Of a stretch of DNA of 64,000 nucleotides, positions 45,782 through 54,819 are shown in pieces. Source of the stretch: Taklimakanibacter albus. Lineage in GTDB: Bacteria; Pseudomonadota; Alphaproteobacteria; Rhizobiales; Aestuariivirgaceae. Within the stretch, counting starts at the first letter, position 1; every line of letters begins with the position of its first letter. The notes under the pieces were generated by a model. It had not been told where the DNA came from. It searched no databases and saw nothing but the letters and a program-made list of their open reading frames with translations. Location of the stretch: positions 2,036,866 to 2,100,865 of the forward strand of contig NZ_JAENHL010000008.1 in assembly GCF_016595235.1 (NCBI RefSeq), given 5' to 3'. A program made the position numbers and the translations under genes.

Positions 45782-45908
45782 TTGTTTAGTTATTTTGTTT
45801 ATTGATATTCCAATTACTAAACAATGCAAGCGGGTAACAGTGCATATGCGAAGACATATCTGTTGCAGAGCGGGAAGATACTGAATTTATTGTTTAGTAT
45901 TTGTTTAG
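45782..45908. promoter_or_regulatory. Four TTGTTTAG half-sites in the control region of the dha/ABC operon
   Basis: TTGTTTAGT at 45782 and its inverse ACTAAACAA at 45816-45824 flank an AT-rich core. TTGTTTAGT recurs at 45890 and TTGTTTAG at 45901, 11 bp apart. They lie 93 to 219 bp upstream of the binding protein ATG, within the 360-bp gap 45690-46049, which contains no gene. Repeated half-sites suggest a DeoR- or LacI-type regulator; none is encoded nearby. Confidence 0.55.
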
Positions 45909-46049
45909 CAAACGGGCCGCTGCGCTAAACTGGAAGCCGTCGCCTCTTGCCGGCCCTGTCGCTTCGCCGGAAATGCGGCGAGGCGGGAACGCGATCCGGT
46001 TTTCCCGCGTATATAGGGGTGAACCTTCAGCCGCCCGGAGTTCATACCC

Positions 46050-46319
46050 ATGAAAACAGCCGTCGCCCTCGCCGCCATAGCCGCTCTTCTCGCCTTCGGC
46101 GGGACCAGCACAGACGCCGATGCCAAGGTCAAATATCGCGTGAAGGACAATTGGCGGCTCTCCTGCAATACGGCCCGCCACAAGGTGCGCGAAAAGGGCT
46201 ACTCCCCCGTCAGGATCAAGAGCTGCGTCACCCCGGTCTATTCCTTCTACGCGATGAGGAAGGGCCGCACTTACATATTCCGCGTCGATCCGCGCACCGG
46301 TTTCCTCTGGCGGGAATGA
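46050..46319 (+). CDS. Small secreted protein of unknown function
   Basis: 89 residues: a clear Sec signal peptide (MKTAVALAAIAALLAFGG, cleavage near ADA-KV) and a basic mature part of about 64 residues with two cysteines (LSCNTARHKVREKGY, IKSCVTPVYSFYA), which could form one disulfide, ending FRVDPRTGFLWRE. I do not recognise a family. It is divergent from the dha/ABC operon. The mature protein looks like a small periplasmic basic protein. Confidence 0.65.
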   Translation: MKTAVALAAIAALLAFGGTSTDADAKVKYRVKDNWRLSCNTARHKVREKGYSPVRIKSCVTPVYSFYAMRKGRTYIFRVDPRTGFLWRE

Positions 46320-46610
46320 GGGCTGTGGATATTTACCAAGAAAAACCGAATAAAAACACGCCGGTTGCCGAGCGGGGATGAAATGCGGATACTTTAGTTT
46401 GAAATCAGGGGGACCTGGGTTCGGGCGAGGCAACCTGCCGATGCGTCACTTTTGATTGCCTATTGTTCCGCGTTGTGCAATTAACACAAATTTCGTGGGT
46501 AAATTGCATCCAGCAAAGATCAGGGACGCCGGCTTCTCTACCTGGGATTGCAGCCTCGGGCGCAGGACGAAGTTTGCTACCGACGCCAGAGCCAAGCGGG
46601 GAAGACGGCT

Positions 46611-46814
46611 ATGTCGAGTATCAAAAGAGCGGGGGCGGTTGCACCGACTTTGCGCAAATGGGTGGTGTTCCGGCAGTATCAGGACGACCCGCGCCAGCAT
46701 GTCGATTATATCGAGAGCCTCGATGAGCTGGCGGCGCTGGTGGATGCCGGGCCCGATAGTGAGCGGATCTTCCATATCCGCATCGAGCTCAATCAGCTGC
46801 GCCAGAGAGTGTAG
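46611..46814 (+). CDS. Small hypothetical protein
   Basis: 67 residues from ATG 46611 with GGGGAAG upstream: MSSIKRAGAVAPTLRKWVVF, then a compact acidic part (DDPRQHVDYIESLDELAALV) and IRIELNQLRQRV. No membrane segment or known motif. The stop is 29 nt before chaC, so the two may share a transcript. The gap 46320-46610 upstream holds a TTGTG/CACAA inverted pair near 46475 but no gene I can support. Confidence 0.5.
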   Translation: MSSIKRAGAVAPTLRKWVVFRQYQDDPRQHVDYIESLDELAALVDAGPDSERIFHIRIELNQLRQRV

Positions 46815-46843
46815 CCTTCACCGTGAACGGCAGAAGGCGCACC

Positions 46844-47539
46844 ATGACGCTTACCGCCGAGCTGGTTGCGTTATGCGCGCGGCCGGAGGCCGATCGTGGC
46901 CCGGAGGCCAAATACGATTATTTCGACGATGATGATTATCGCCGGGCCGCCGCCGCTTTGCTGGCCGGCCGGCCTGCCGGACCCGTGTGGATCTTCGCCT
47001 ATGGATCGTTGATCTGGAATCCCGAAGCGCATTATGCCGAGCAGCGGCGCGCCACGGTACATGGATGGCACCGCTCCTTCTGCATGAGCCTGACGCGCTG
47101 GCGTGGATCACCCGAGCAGCCCGGTCTCATGATGTGCCTCGATCGCGGTGGTGCCTGTGAAGGTGTCGCCTATCGCCTGACCGAGGGCGGCGAGGCACGC
47201 GAGCTCGACCAGCTCCTGCAGCGCGAGCTCGGCAGCCACGAGGCCATGGCGAGTGTCAGGTGGGTCAGCGCGAGGACCACGGAAGGTCCCCTTCGCGCCC
47301 TCGCCTTCTATGCGCGTCCCGACCGTCTCGACACCTATGTCGGCAAATGGCCGTTGCCCGAAGTCGCGAAGAATCTCGCGCGCGCCTGCGGCCATGCGGG
47401 CTCGACCGCCGATTATCTCTACCAGACCGTCACCAAGCTCGAGGCGCTCGGCATCCATGACCGCAATCTGTGGACGCTGCAGCATCTGGTGGCGCAGGAG
47501 ATCATGCGGATGAGAGACAGCCGCGCGGCCACTGCCTGA
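46844..47539 (+). CDS. chaC: Glutathione-specific gamma-glutamylcyclotransferase (ChaC family)
   Basis: 231 residues. The substrate loop FAYGSLIWNPEAHY and the segments VHGWHRSFCMSLTRWRG, CEGVAYRLTE and RELGSHEAM (likely catalytic Glu region) are the ChaC pattern. The enzyme degrades glutathione to 5-oxoproline and Cys-Gly in the cytoplasm. ATG 46844 follows an AGAAGG site; GTG 46823 is an alternative. Despite the old name it is not a calcium transporter regulator. Confidence 0.9.
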   Translation: MTLTAELVALCARPEADRGPEAKYDYFDDDDYRRAAAALLAGRPAGPVWIFAYGSLIWNPEAHYAEQRRATVHGWHRSFCMSLTRWRGSPEQPGLMMCLDRGGACEGVAYRLTEGGEARELDQLLQRELGSHEAMASVRWVSARTTEGPLRALAFYARPDRLDTYVGKWPLPEVAKNLARACGHAGSTADYLYQTVTKLEALGIHDRNLWTLQHLVAQEIMRMRDSRAATA

Positions 47540-47583
47540 CAGCAGAATGATTACGTATAAGATTTAATGTTGCGGGTCCCTCC

Positions 47584-47694
47584 ACATTTCCCTTCGCCCG
47601 TTGCAAAGCAATGGGAGAAGGTGGCCGACCTTGCTCCGCCGAAGCGAAGCCTCGGCTTCGCGAAGGCGAGAGGCCGGATGAGGGCTCTTCCTTG
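47584..47694. repeat. Intergenic repeat, family A copy 3 (left half only)
   Basis: It contains GGGAGAAGGTGGCCGA and GGCCGGATGAGGGCTCTT as in 4472 and 7473, but a GAAGCGAAGCCTCGGCTTCG hairpin is inserted in the middle and the right half is missing. It fills the gap between convergent chaC and the SMP-30 gene. Confidence 0.75.
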
Positions 47695-47712
47695 ACGCCC
47701 CGCCCCTGCCAG

Positions 47713-48600
47713 CTACCCCGCGAAGGCCGTGCAAGCCTGGCCCGCGACATCGACAGAGGCACGCAACAAGGCACCATCGAAATCATTCGCCGCCTCGCCA
47801 AGCCCGGCTCGCGCCGAGGTGACATAAAGCGTTTTCAGATCGTCGCCGGCAAACACACAGGAGGTCGGCTGCTGCACCGGCACATCGATGATGCGGTCGA
47901 TCCGGCCATCGGGCGCGTAGCGGATAATGCAAGAGCCGCCCCAGCGCGCATTCCACAGACAACCTTCAACGTCGAGCGCCGAGCCGTCGGGAAAACCGCG
48001 CTCATGGGGGCTGGCAAAGACGCGCCGGTTGGCAATCTCACCCGTGGCGCCATTCCAGTCATAGACATAAATCACCCCGGCCCGCGTATCGGCAAAATAC
48101 AGCCGCCCCCGCGCCTCGTCCCAGCAGAGCGTGTTGGAGATGCCGATATTCTTCTCCATGCGCGTGACCGCGCCATCGGGCGTCACCCGATAAAGCGCCC
48201 CTTGCGAGTGCGTAATCGGCAGGTCCTCGCCGGCAGGCCCGATATTGTTCTGCATGGTGCCGAGCCAGAAGCGGCCTTGCGGATCGACACGCGCCTCGTT
48301 CGAGCGGTTGCCGCTGCCTTTGCCTTCCGGCGCAACGAACGCCGTGTGTCCGCCGGTTTCGGGATCGAGAAAGGCGAGGCCATCGGCGAGCGCCACCAAG
48401 AGTCCATCGTTCTGGCGCGGCACGACGGCGGATACCGGTTGGTCGAAGCTCCATGTCCGTGTAGAGCCGGAGGCGAGGCTCAGTGACCAGGCCTCGCCGG
48501 CAATGATATCGACCCAATAGAGGGCGCGAGCCGCCGCGTCATAAAATGGACCTTCGCCAAGCTCGAAACGCTTTTTAGCGAGGACGGATTTGAAGTTCAT
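47713..48600 (-). CDS. SMP-30/gluconolactonase-family lactonase
   Basis: 295 residues forming a six-bladed propeller. Metal ligands expected from SMP-30 are present: Glu16 (ELGEGPFYD), Asn101 (RSNEARVDPQGRFWLGTM), Asn156 (GISNTLCWDEARG) and Asp205 (GFPDGSALDVEG). Such enzymes hydrolyse sugar lactones to aldonic acids. The start may be 48600 or ATG 48618; neither has a strong ribosome site. No sugar dehydrogenase is adjacent, so the lactone is not defined, but the sugar acid genes at 49.6-56.6 kb are a possible link. Confidence 0.88.
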   Translation of the reverse strand: MNFKSVLAKKRFELGEGPFYDAAARALYWVDIIAGEAWSLSLASGSTRTWSFDQPVSAVVPRQNDGLLVALADGLAFLDPETGGHTAFVAPEGKGSGNRSNEARVDPQGRFWLGTMQNNIGPAGEDLPITHSQGALYRVTPDGAVTRMEKNIGISNTLCWDEARGRLYFADTRAGVIYVYDWNGATGEIANRRVFASPHERGFPDGSALDVEGCLWNARWGGSCIIRYAPDGRIDRIIDVPVQQPTSCVFAGDDLKTLYVTSARAGLGEAANDFDGALLRASVDVAGQACTAFAG

Positions 48601-48815
48601 AGATTCTAATCTGCTCATTGTTTCGCTGACTAGATAAGATCAGCGCAGTCTTCAAGGGAATTGGCAGTCTACCGGGAACTCCAAGCTACGACCCGCCGTA
48701 TGAAAGGGAGCCCTTCCTCCGCGAAGATCTCATGCAGGATAACAATCGGGGAATCCGCAGCGTGGTGCACGGCCGAGAACTCTAGCGCACGACCATTCTC
48801 CCGCACTGCCGTCGT

Positions 48816-49310
48816 CTACTTGTCTTGACGATCCCTCTGAGCAGGCCCGCCGCCATAAGGATAGAGCACCTCATCTGTCGGCACGGCGCGGCCATCGACC
48901 GCATCAACGATCCTCACCCGGATTACCGGCTTCTCAGTCTCACGCGCCTCTTCGAGTATTTCCTCCATCACCGCGTCCTCCTCGGCAGCGCCGGCGCTCA
49001 ATATCTTGAGGAATATGGCCAGAGCGCGGGTCTCGCCTGACAGTGCCGCCGTGCCGAGCGATCTGAGCGCGGCCTGGGCCAGCGGCATGGTGAGCTCCGT
49101 CCCGTCGATACGCACCTTGACGGGTCGATAGGCTTCGCGGCGGATCAGTGCGCGCAGCTGCTCGCTTTCGGCGCGCGGCCGATTCTTCGCGCCTTTGGGC
49201 TTTCCCTTAGGGTTACCGGACACGCCTTTGCGAAACTGTCCGGATTTCGGGGGGCGGCCATAACCCACCCGGGCCTCGCCGCCTTCGGGTCCCCTTGCAT
49301 TGTCGGTCAT
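48816..49310 (-). CDS. DUF5681-domain protein
   Basis: 164 residues. The basic N-terminal motif GYGRPPKSGQFRKGVSGNPK and KGAKNRP is the hallmark of DUF5681; the remainder is helical (LRALIRREAYRPVKV..LAIFLKILSAG). The start at 49310 has GGGAG 6-7 nt upstream. This domain is common in Hyphomicrobiales, often near prophage-like or accessory genes, but no phage gene is visible here. Function unknown; the basic part suggests nucleic acid binding. Confidence 0.75.
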   Translation of the reverse strand: MTDNARGPEGGEARVGYGRPPKSGQFRKGVSGNPKGKPKGAKNRPRAESEQLRALIRREAYRPVKVRIDGTELTMPLAQAALRSLGTAALSGETRALAIFLKILSAGAAEEDAVMEEILEEARETEKPVIRVRIVDAVDGRAVPTDEVLYPYGGGPAQRDRQDK

Positions 49311-49518
49311 TGGGCACTCCCGTTTCTGCTTCCATTCGTGGGCTGTCCTCATCCACTTATGTTCACGGAGTCAAATGGAGGCGCCGATGCGCAATGATCA
49401 GAATGAGGGCGGGAGATGGGGCACGGCTCCGAGTGGCAGGAGATTTCCCTGCTCGACCGGAGGGGAGGCGGTCAAGCCCTTGATCTCATTGGCCGTCGCA
49501 CGGATTTTCTCGAAAATT

Positions 49519-49557
49519 CCCTGTATTTCCCTGCAAATCCCTGTATCCGCCCTGTAT
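49519..49557. repeat. Four helically phased CCCTG(T/C)A repeats
   Basis: CCCTGTAT, CCCTGCAA, CCCTGTAT and CCCTGTAT start at 49519, 49529, 49539 and 49550, spaced 10, 10 and 11 bp. They lie in the 327-bp gap 49311-49637, which has no supported gene. A possible promoter for the ROK gene (TTGACT 49577, 18 bp, TAGCCT 49601) follows directly, so this could be a regulator array; it also resembles a dispersed rhizobial repeat. Confidence 0.5.
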
Positions 49558-49637
49558 CGGGTTTTTTGAATTCCAATTGACTTAATCTTTTTTCCGGTGC
49601 TAGCCTTAGGGTCAAGGGAGACGGAGACGCCAGGAAC

Positions 49638-50810
49638 ATGGTGCTCAGAGGGACCAACCAGGAATCGGGACGGCCATATAACCGCAGGATCGTGCTGGAA
49701 GCGATCAGGCTGCATGGCCCCATCGCGCGCGGCGAGATCGCCAGGCGCGTCGGCCTCACCGTCCAGACCGTCTCGACCATCATCCGCGAGCTCGAGGACC
49801 AGGAATTCATCATCGGCGCCCGCGAGGAGCCGAAAGGCCGCGGCTATCCCGCGACCGCGCTCACCCTCAATCCGGAAGGCGGCTTCGCCATCGGCGCCAG
49901 CGTATCCCCCATCGGCATAGACGTGGCGCTGGTCAATCTCTCCGGCGACATCATCGGCCAGCAAAGCCGCGAGATCGCCAATCCCGCCCCCGAACTCACC
50001 TTCACCGAAGTCGCCCGCATCGCGAGTGAGCTACGCACCCTGCGCCCGAAAGGCCGCCTGCTCGGCCTCGGCATGGCGATGCCCGGCCCCTTCGATGTGG
50101 AAGCGATGAGCTTCGTCGGGCCGACCACCTTGCAAGGCTGGAAGGACGTGCCGATCGCCGAGCGGCTCAATACCGTGACCGGGCTGCCGGCCTTTGTCGG
50201 CGGCGACGTCGCCTCGGCGGCGCTCAGCGAACGCCTCTACGGCGCCGGGCGCGCCTTGCAGGAATTCTATTATCTCTATCTGGGCGTCGGCACCGGCGGC
50301 CGGCTGGTCCATGGCGGCCAGGTTTTGCGCGGCTCGCGCGGCAATGCCGGCGAGATCGGCCATGTGCCCTTCATTCCCGATGGCGAATATTGCCCGTCCT
50401 GCGGCAATCGCGGCTGCCTCGAGCGTTATCTCTCGGTCGAGGCCTTCGACCGGCGCTCGAAGATCGTCGGCGAGGAGGGCTGGATCGCCGAAGCCGCCCC
50501 CTTGCTGCGCACCGCGGTGCTGGCCATCGAAAATCTCTTCGATCCCGAGACGATCATCTTCGGCGGCCTGGCACCCGAAGGTGTCATGAAGAAGCTGGTG
50601 CGCGCCGCCGAACCCCTCTTGCCGTCGGTTGCGGCCCGCCGCGAGCGCAAAGTACCGCGCCTCATATTGTCGATCACCGGCAAGGCGGCGCTGTTGCGCG
50701 GGGCGGCGGCGCTGGCCTTCTCCAGCATGATGGCGCCGCGCATCGGCGGCGCCGGCGATGACGATCCTGATCCCCTGATGCACAAACCCAACCGGGAGAA
50801 AGCCGCGTGA
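49638..50810 (+). CDS. ROK-family transcriptional regulator (NagC/XylR type)
   Basis: 390 residues: N-terminal winged HTH (PIARGEIARRVGLTVQTVST) and a ROK sugar-kinase-like domain. The zinc site is GEIGHVPF (His242) and CPSCGNRGC (Cys252, 255, 260). The phosphate loop at 85-101 reads IGASVSPIGIDVALVNLSG without the Asp-x-Gly-x-Thr of kinases, as expected for a regulator. It overlaps the ABC ATPase gene by ATGA-type coupling (GTGA), so it is autoregulated with its transporter operon. Confidence 0.9.
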   Translation: MVLRGTNQESGRPYNRRIVLEAIRLHGPIARGEIARRVGLTVQTVSTIIRELEDQEFIIGAREEPKGRGYPATALTLNPEGGFAIGASVSPIGIDVALVNLSGDIIGQQSREIANPAPELTFTEVARIASELRTLRPKGRLLGLGMAMPGPFDVEAMSFVGPTTLQGWKDVPIAERLNTVTGLPAFVGGDVASAALSERLYGAGRALQEFYYLYLGVGTGGRLVHGGQVLRGSRGNAGEIGHVPFIPDGEYCPSCGNRGCLERYLSVEAFDRRSKIVGEEGWIAEAAPLLRTAVLAIENLFDPETIIFGGLAPEGVMKKLVRAAEPLLPSVAARRERKVPRLILSITGKAALLRGAAALAFSSMMAPRIGGAGDDDPDPLMHKPNREKAA

Positions 50811-51595
50811 CCGAACAGACCCCTCTCCTGCGGCTCGACAACATCACCCGCAATTTCGGCGCCATCGAAGCGTTGCGCGGGGTGAGCTTCGACATTGCGC
50901 GCGGCGAAGTGGTGGCGCTCCTGGGCGACAACGGCGCCGGCAAGTCGACGTTGGTGAAGATCATCTCGGGCGGCCTCGAGGCAAGCTCGGGCCGCATGAT
51001 CTTCGATGGCGAGGAACGCATGTTCAACTCGCCCGCCGAAGCCAAGGCGGCCGGCATCGAGACCGTCTATCAGGATCTGTCGCTGTGCACGAATGTCGAT
51101 GTCGTCGCCAATTTCTTCATGGGCCGCGAGATCGTGAAGCGTTGTTTCGGCATCCCGGTGCTGCAGGAAAAGGCGATGTATGACGCGGTCGAGAAGGCGA
51201 TCACCAATGCCGGCACGCGCATCCCGTCGCTCAGGACCAATGTCGAGCATCTCTCCGGCGGACAGCGCCAGGCGATCGAGCTCAACCGCTTCGTCCATTG
51301 GGGCGGCAAGCTGGTGCTGCTCGACGAGCCTTTTGCGGCGCTCGGCGTCGAGCAGACGCGCCGCGGCCTCGAAATGATCAAACGCGTCGCCGCGCAAGGC
51401 ATCGGCGTCGTCGTCATCACCCATATCATGGCGCAAGCCTTCCAGGTGGCCGACCGCATGGTCGTCATCCGCCAGGGCAAAGTGGCGGGCGATGTGAGGC
51501 GCGAGGACACCAGCCCCGACGAAGTCATCCGCATGATCACCGGCGAGGCCTCGATCGGCCGCGCCCAAGAAAAGAAACCACAGTTACACGCCTGA
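50807..51595 (+). CDS. Sugar ABC transporter ATP-binding protein, single NBD (FrcA-like)
   Basis: 262 residues, one NBD rather than two: Walker [15 protein letters not shown]-loop [10 protein letters not shown], signature [16 protein letters not shown] and Walker [13 protein letters not shown]. Its start GTG 50807 overlaps the ROK stop. Single-domain ATPases of this kind serve FrcBCA-like CUT2 transporters with a homodimeric permease, matching the single permease gene downstream. Confidence 0.9.
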   Translation: MTEQTPLLRLDNITRNFGAIEALRGVSFDIARGEVVALLGDNGAGKSTLVKIISGGLEASSGRMIFDGEERMFNSPAEAKAAGIETVYQDLSLCTNVDVVANFFMGREIVKRCFGIPVLQEKAMYDAVEKAITNAGTRIPSLRTNVEHLSGGQRQAIELNRFVHWGGKLVLLDEPFAALGVEQTRRGLEMIKRVAAQGIGVVVITHIMAQAFQVADRMVVIRQGKVAGDVRREDTSPDEVIRMITGEASIGRAQEKKPQLHA

Positions 51596-51620
51596 AGTTA
51601 AAACCAAGGAGGAGACTTAC

Positions 51621-52664
51621 ATGAAACGCCTGTTGAGTACCCTTTTGGGTGCCTTGGCCATCGCGGCCATCGCGCTCACCACGCCGGCCTTCGCGCAATC
51701 GAAGGGCAAGATCTATTACATGGTCCCGACATTGCTCGACGAGTTCCAGACCGAATCGGTCAAGGCGATCGAGACATTCCTGAAGCAGGTCGGCTATGAG
51801 CCGGTGACGCTCAATGCCGACAACAAGACCGATCTGCAGCAGAGCCAGATGAACGACGTCATCGCTTTGAAGCCGGCCGCGATCGTACTCGCCGCCGTCG
51901 ACTTCAATGCGCTCAAGCCGTCGATCGAAAAGGCGCGCGCCGCCGGCATCCCGGTCATGATCTTCGACCGGCAGATCACCTCGACGCCGTCCGACCTCAC
52001 CTCGGTCGCCGGCACGGTCGAGATCGGCTATGTCGCGGCGGGCGAGATCCAGCGCCTGCTGAAAGAGAAGAAAGGCGACGTAAAAGGCAAGATCCTGCAA
52101 GTGCTGGGCGATCCGGCCGATCCCTACACGCTCGACATCCAGAAGGGTTTCGAGGAGAAGATGAAGGAGTTCTCGGGCGTGCAGATCATCTCGCTGCCCG
52201 CGATGCAGTGGGAAGCGTCCAATGCCGGCTCAATCGTCGCCGATCAGCTGGTCGCCAATCCCGACATCGACCTGATCTTCGTCCATGCCGCGCATCTGGC
52301 CGTCGCCGCCGTGGCCTCGCTCGAAGCGAAGGGCAAGAAGCCGGGTGACGTGATGCTCGTTTCGTCGAACGGCGCGCCGGTCGGCCTCGATCTCATCCGT
52401 AAGGGCTGGGAGAATGTCGAAGTCGAGCAGCCGCTTTACGCCCAGGCCGCGGCGATCGCCATGTTCGCCGACAAGGTGGTGAACAAGCAGGAGATCAAAG
52501 CCGGCACCTACAAAGTGCTCGGCCTCGACTCGACGCTGACCATCGAAAGCTGGGGCCCGAATCTCAAGATTCCGGGCGCCGCGATCACCAAGGACAATGT
52601 CGATCAGCCGCAGTTCTGGGGCAACATGAAGGCCCCGTCGGACCCGATCAAGCCGGTCGAATAA
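51621..52664 (+). CDS. Sugar ABC transporter binding protein (CUT2)
   Basis: 347 residues with a Sec signal ([20 protein letters not shown], cleavage at AFA-QS). The type I fold shows [52 protein letters not shown] and [29 protein letters not shown] precedes ATG. It sits between ATPase and permease genes. The ligand is unknown; the oxidoreductases downstream point to a polyol or sugar acid. Confidence 0.9.
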   Translation: MKRLLSTLLGALAIAAIALTTPAFAQSKGKIYYMVPTLLDEFQTESVKAIETFLKQVGYEPVTLNADNKTDLQQSQMNDVIALKPAAIVLAAVDFNALKPSIEKARAAGIPVMIFDRQITSTPSDLTSVAGTVEIGYVAAGEIQRLLKEKKGDVKGKILQVLGDPADPYTLDIQKGFEEKMKEFSGVQIISLPAMQWEASNAGSIVADQLVANPDIDLIFVHAAHLAVAAVASLEAKGKKPGDVMLVSSNGAPVGLDLIRKGWENVEVEQPLYAQAAAIAMFADKVVNKQEIKAGTYKVLGLDSTLTIESWGPNLKIPGAAITKDNVDQPQFWGNMKAPSDPIKPVE

Positions 52665-52690
52665 AAAGAAGTGACGATGAGATTGGCCCG

Positions 52691-52880
52691 ACCCACAACC
52701 CTCACCCTGAGGTGCCCGCCGAAGGCGGGCCTCGAAGGGTGGCGAGCGGCAACAACTGCGCAGCTGGTTCATGCTTCGAGGCTCGCTTCGCTCGCACCTC
52801 AGCATGAGGGCATGCGGTCGTCCGATCTCATCGTATCCTAGCAGTCGCTTCCCCCTCTCCCGTCCGCAAGATGGGAGAGG
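52691..52880. repeat. Intergenic repeat mosaic between binding protein and permease genes
   Basis: One unit has CCCTCACCCTGAGGTGCCCG..CTCGAAGGGT facing GCTTCGAGGCTCGC..CACCTCAGCATGAGGG, a common alphaproteobacterial inverted repeat. It is followed by CCCCTCTCCCGTCCGCAAGATGGGAGAGGG. Such hairpins just after a binding protein gene often stabilise its mRNA. Confidence 0.75.
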
Positions 52881-52906
52881 GACTTATCCCTCACGGAGTT
52901 TCTCTA

Positions 52907-53905
52907 ATGATCAGTTCCCGGCAAAGGGCGCTTGTCGAATTCCTGCTCGACAATCTGGTCTGGATCATGCTCGCCATCGTGCTGGCGGTGTTCTCGCTCA
53001 CCATTCCGAATTATTTCCAGATCGGAATCTTCGTCAACATCATAGAGCAGTCGACCTTTGTCGGCGTCATGGCGATCGGACTCGCCATCGTCGTCATCGC
53101 CGGCAATATGGATCTGTCGATCGAATCGACGATGGCGCTCTCCGCCATGATCACCGGCATATTATTCGCCTCACATGGCATCGGCATCGGCTTCACCACC
53201 ACGCCGGCCTGGCTGGTGCTGCCTTTGTCGCTCGGCATCGCAGTCGCGGTCGGGGCTGTCATCGGCGCCCTCAATGCCTGGCTCGTAGTCAAGGTCAGGA
53301 TGAATGCCTTCATCGTCACGCTCGCCGCCTTCATCTGGGTGCGCGGTCTCGTCGTGGCGATCTCCGGCGGCCGCTCGGCCCAGGATCTGGCGCCTGAGAT
53401 CCGTTTCATGGCCATCGAGCCCTTCCTCTACATCCCGCTCATCGCCTGGGTCGCGATCATCTGTTTCGTCATCTTCACCTTCATCATGCGCAAGACGCCA
53501 TTCGGACGGCACATCACCATGATCGGCGGCAATGCGGTGGCGACGTTCCGCGCCGGAATCCGCGTCGACCGTCTGGTCGCCATCAGCTTCGTGCTGGCCG
53601 GCGCCATTTCAGGCCTTGCCGGCTGGCTGCTCGCCATCCGCACCTCGGGCGCCACCGCCAATCTTGGCGTCGGCATGTTGTTCAACGCCTTCGCCGCGGT
53701 GGTGATCGGCGGTGTCAGCCTCAAGGGCGGCATCGGCCAGTTGCCCGGCGTCTATGCCGGCGTGCTTCTCATCTATTCCATTCATACCGCCATCAATCTC
53801 ATGGGGTTGCCGGCGCATTACACCCAGATGATCTTAGGGGGCATGGTGCTCGCCGCCGTCCTCCTCGACACCGCCAAACTCCAGATCCGGCAAAAGCTCG
53901 CATGA
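52907..53905 (+). CDS. Sugar ABC transporter permease (CUT2)
   Basis: 332 residues with nine or ten membrane segments. Motifs are AIVVIAGNMDLSIESTMALS, MIGGNAVATFRAGIRVDR and AFAAVVIGGVSLKGGIGQ. ATG 52907 has ACGGAG upstream; the frame is open from 52871 through repeat sequence. The following SDR gene overlaps the stop (ATGA), so transport and oxidation genes are coupled. Confidence 0.88.
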   Translation: MISSRQRALVEFLLDNLVWIMLAIVLAVFSLTIPNYFQIGIFVNIIEQSTFVGVMAIGLAIVVIAGNMDLSIESTMALSAMITGILFASHGIGIGFTTTPAWLVLPLSLGIAVAVGAVIGALNAWLVVKVRMNAFIVTLAAFIWVRGLVVAISGGRSAQDLAPEIRFMAIEPFLYIPLIAWVAIICFVIFTFIMRKTPFGRHITMIGGNAVATFRAGIRVDRLVAISFVLAGAISGLAGWLLAIRTSGATANLGVGMLFNAFAAVVIGGVSLKGGIGQLPGVYAGVLLIYSIHTAINLMGLPAHYTQMILGGMVLAAVLLDTAKLQIRQKLA

Positions 53906-54672
53906 CCAAAAGACTTAAAGATCGCACCGCGCTGGTGATCGGCGCGGCGCGCGGCATTGGCGCGGCAATCGTCGAACGTTTCATCGAGGAAGGCGCCCAT
54001 GTCGTGCTTGCCGACCATGATGCGGAGGCCGGCAAGGCGACGGCAAAACGTCTCGGCGCCCGCTTCGCCGCGGTCAATATCGCCAAGCCGGAAGATGTCG
54101 AGCGCGCCGTCGCCGACACCGTCGATCATTTCGGCGGCCTCGACATATTGGTGCAGAATGCCGGCATCTATCCCTGGACGCTGATCGAGAACATCACGCC
54201 GGAAGAGTGGGACAGCGTGCTGGCGGTCAATCTCAAAGGCACGTTCCTCGCGGCGCGCGCGGCGCTCGCCGTCATGAAGCCGAAAGGCTACGGGCGGATG
54301 GTGTTCACCTCTTCGATCACCGGCCCCCGCGTGACGAGCCCCGGCCATGGCCATTATTCGGCGAGCAAGGCCGGCATCAACGGCTTCATCAAGGCCGCGG
54401 CGCTCGAATTCTCGGGCTATGGCATCACCGTCAACGGCATCGAGCCCGGCAATATCCTGACCGAGGCGATCGTCGAGCACCGCTCACCGGCCTTCATCAA
54501 AACCATGGAAGAAGCGATCCCGCTCGGGAGGCTTGGGAGCCCACGCGACATCGCCCATGCGGCGCTGTTCCTCGCTTCCGATGAAGCGTCCTACATCACC
54601 GGCACGACGATCATCATCGATGGCGGCCAGACCTTGCCGGAAGGCAAGGATTTTCGCTTGAAGCCGGAGTAG
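53902..54672 (+). CDS. SDR-family NAD(P)-dependent oxidoreductase
   Basis: 256 residues, classical SDR: cofactor motif ALVIGAARGIGAAI at 9-22, NAG (QNAGIYPW), catalytic Ser in TSSITGPR and YSASKAG (Tyr-x3-Lys), and the FabG-like end IIIDGGQTLPEG. The first Gly triad starts IGAARGIG rather than TGAARGIG. It probably oxidises a hydroxyl of the imported polyol or sugar acid; substrate unknown. Confidence 0.88.
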   Translation: MTKRLKDRTALVIGAARGIGAAIVERFIEEGAHVVLADHDAEAGKATAKRLGARFAAVNIAKPEDVERAVADTVDHFGGLDILVQNAGIYPWTLIENITPEEWDSVLAVNLKGTFLAARAALAVMKPKGYGRMVFTSSITGPRVTSPGHGHYSASKAGINGFIKAAALEFSGYGITVNGIEPGNILTEAIVEHRSPAFIKTMEEAIPLGRLGSPRDIAHAALFLASDEASYITGTTIIIDGGQTLPEGKDFRLKPE

Positions 54673-54682
54673 AGACTTGCCA

Positions 54683-54806
54683 ATCCACCCCACCCGGCGC
54701 TTCGCGCCACCCTCCCCGCAAAACGCGGGGAGGGAGAAGAAACATCTCCCTCCTCACGCGAATGCGTGGGGAGGGTGGCGAGCGCAGCGAGCCGGGTGGG
54801 GTGTCT
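54683..54806. repeat. Inverted repeat between the two SDR genes
   Basis: CCACCCGGC..GCCACCCTCCCC and GGGGAGGGTGGC..GCCGGGTGG form long inverted halves around a 25-bp centre, with inner hairpin CCCCGCAAAACGCGGGG. It is a typical dispersed intergenic element and contains no gene. Confidence 0.75.
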
Positions 54807-54819
54807 CAGGAGAAGGCAC

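Noticed and set aside
44280..45884. 534-codon plus-strand open frame
   Set aside because: It is antisense to the CUT1 binding protein gene and begins in a repeat; no motif is visible.
46463..46726. Alternative small frame overlapping the 67-residue hypothetical gene
   Set aside because: The other frame has a better ribosome site and more protein-like composition; both cannot be supported.
49300..49569. Short plus-strand frame ahead of the ROK gene
   Set aside because: It crosses the phased CCCTG repeats and has no ribosome site or recognisable domain.
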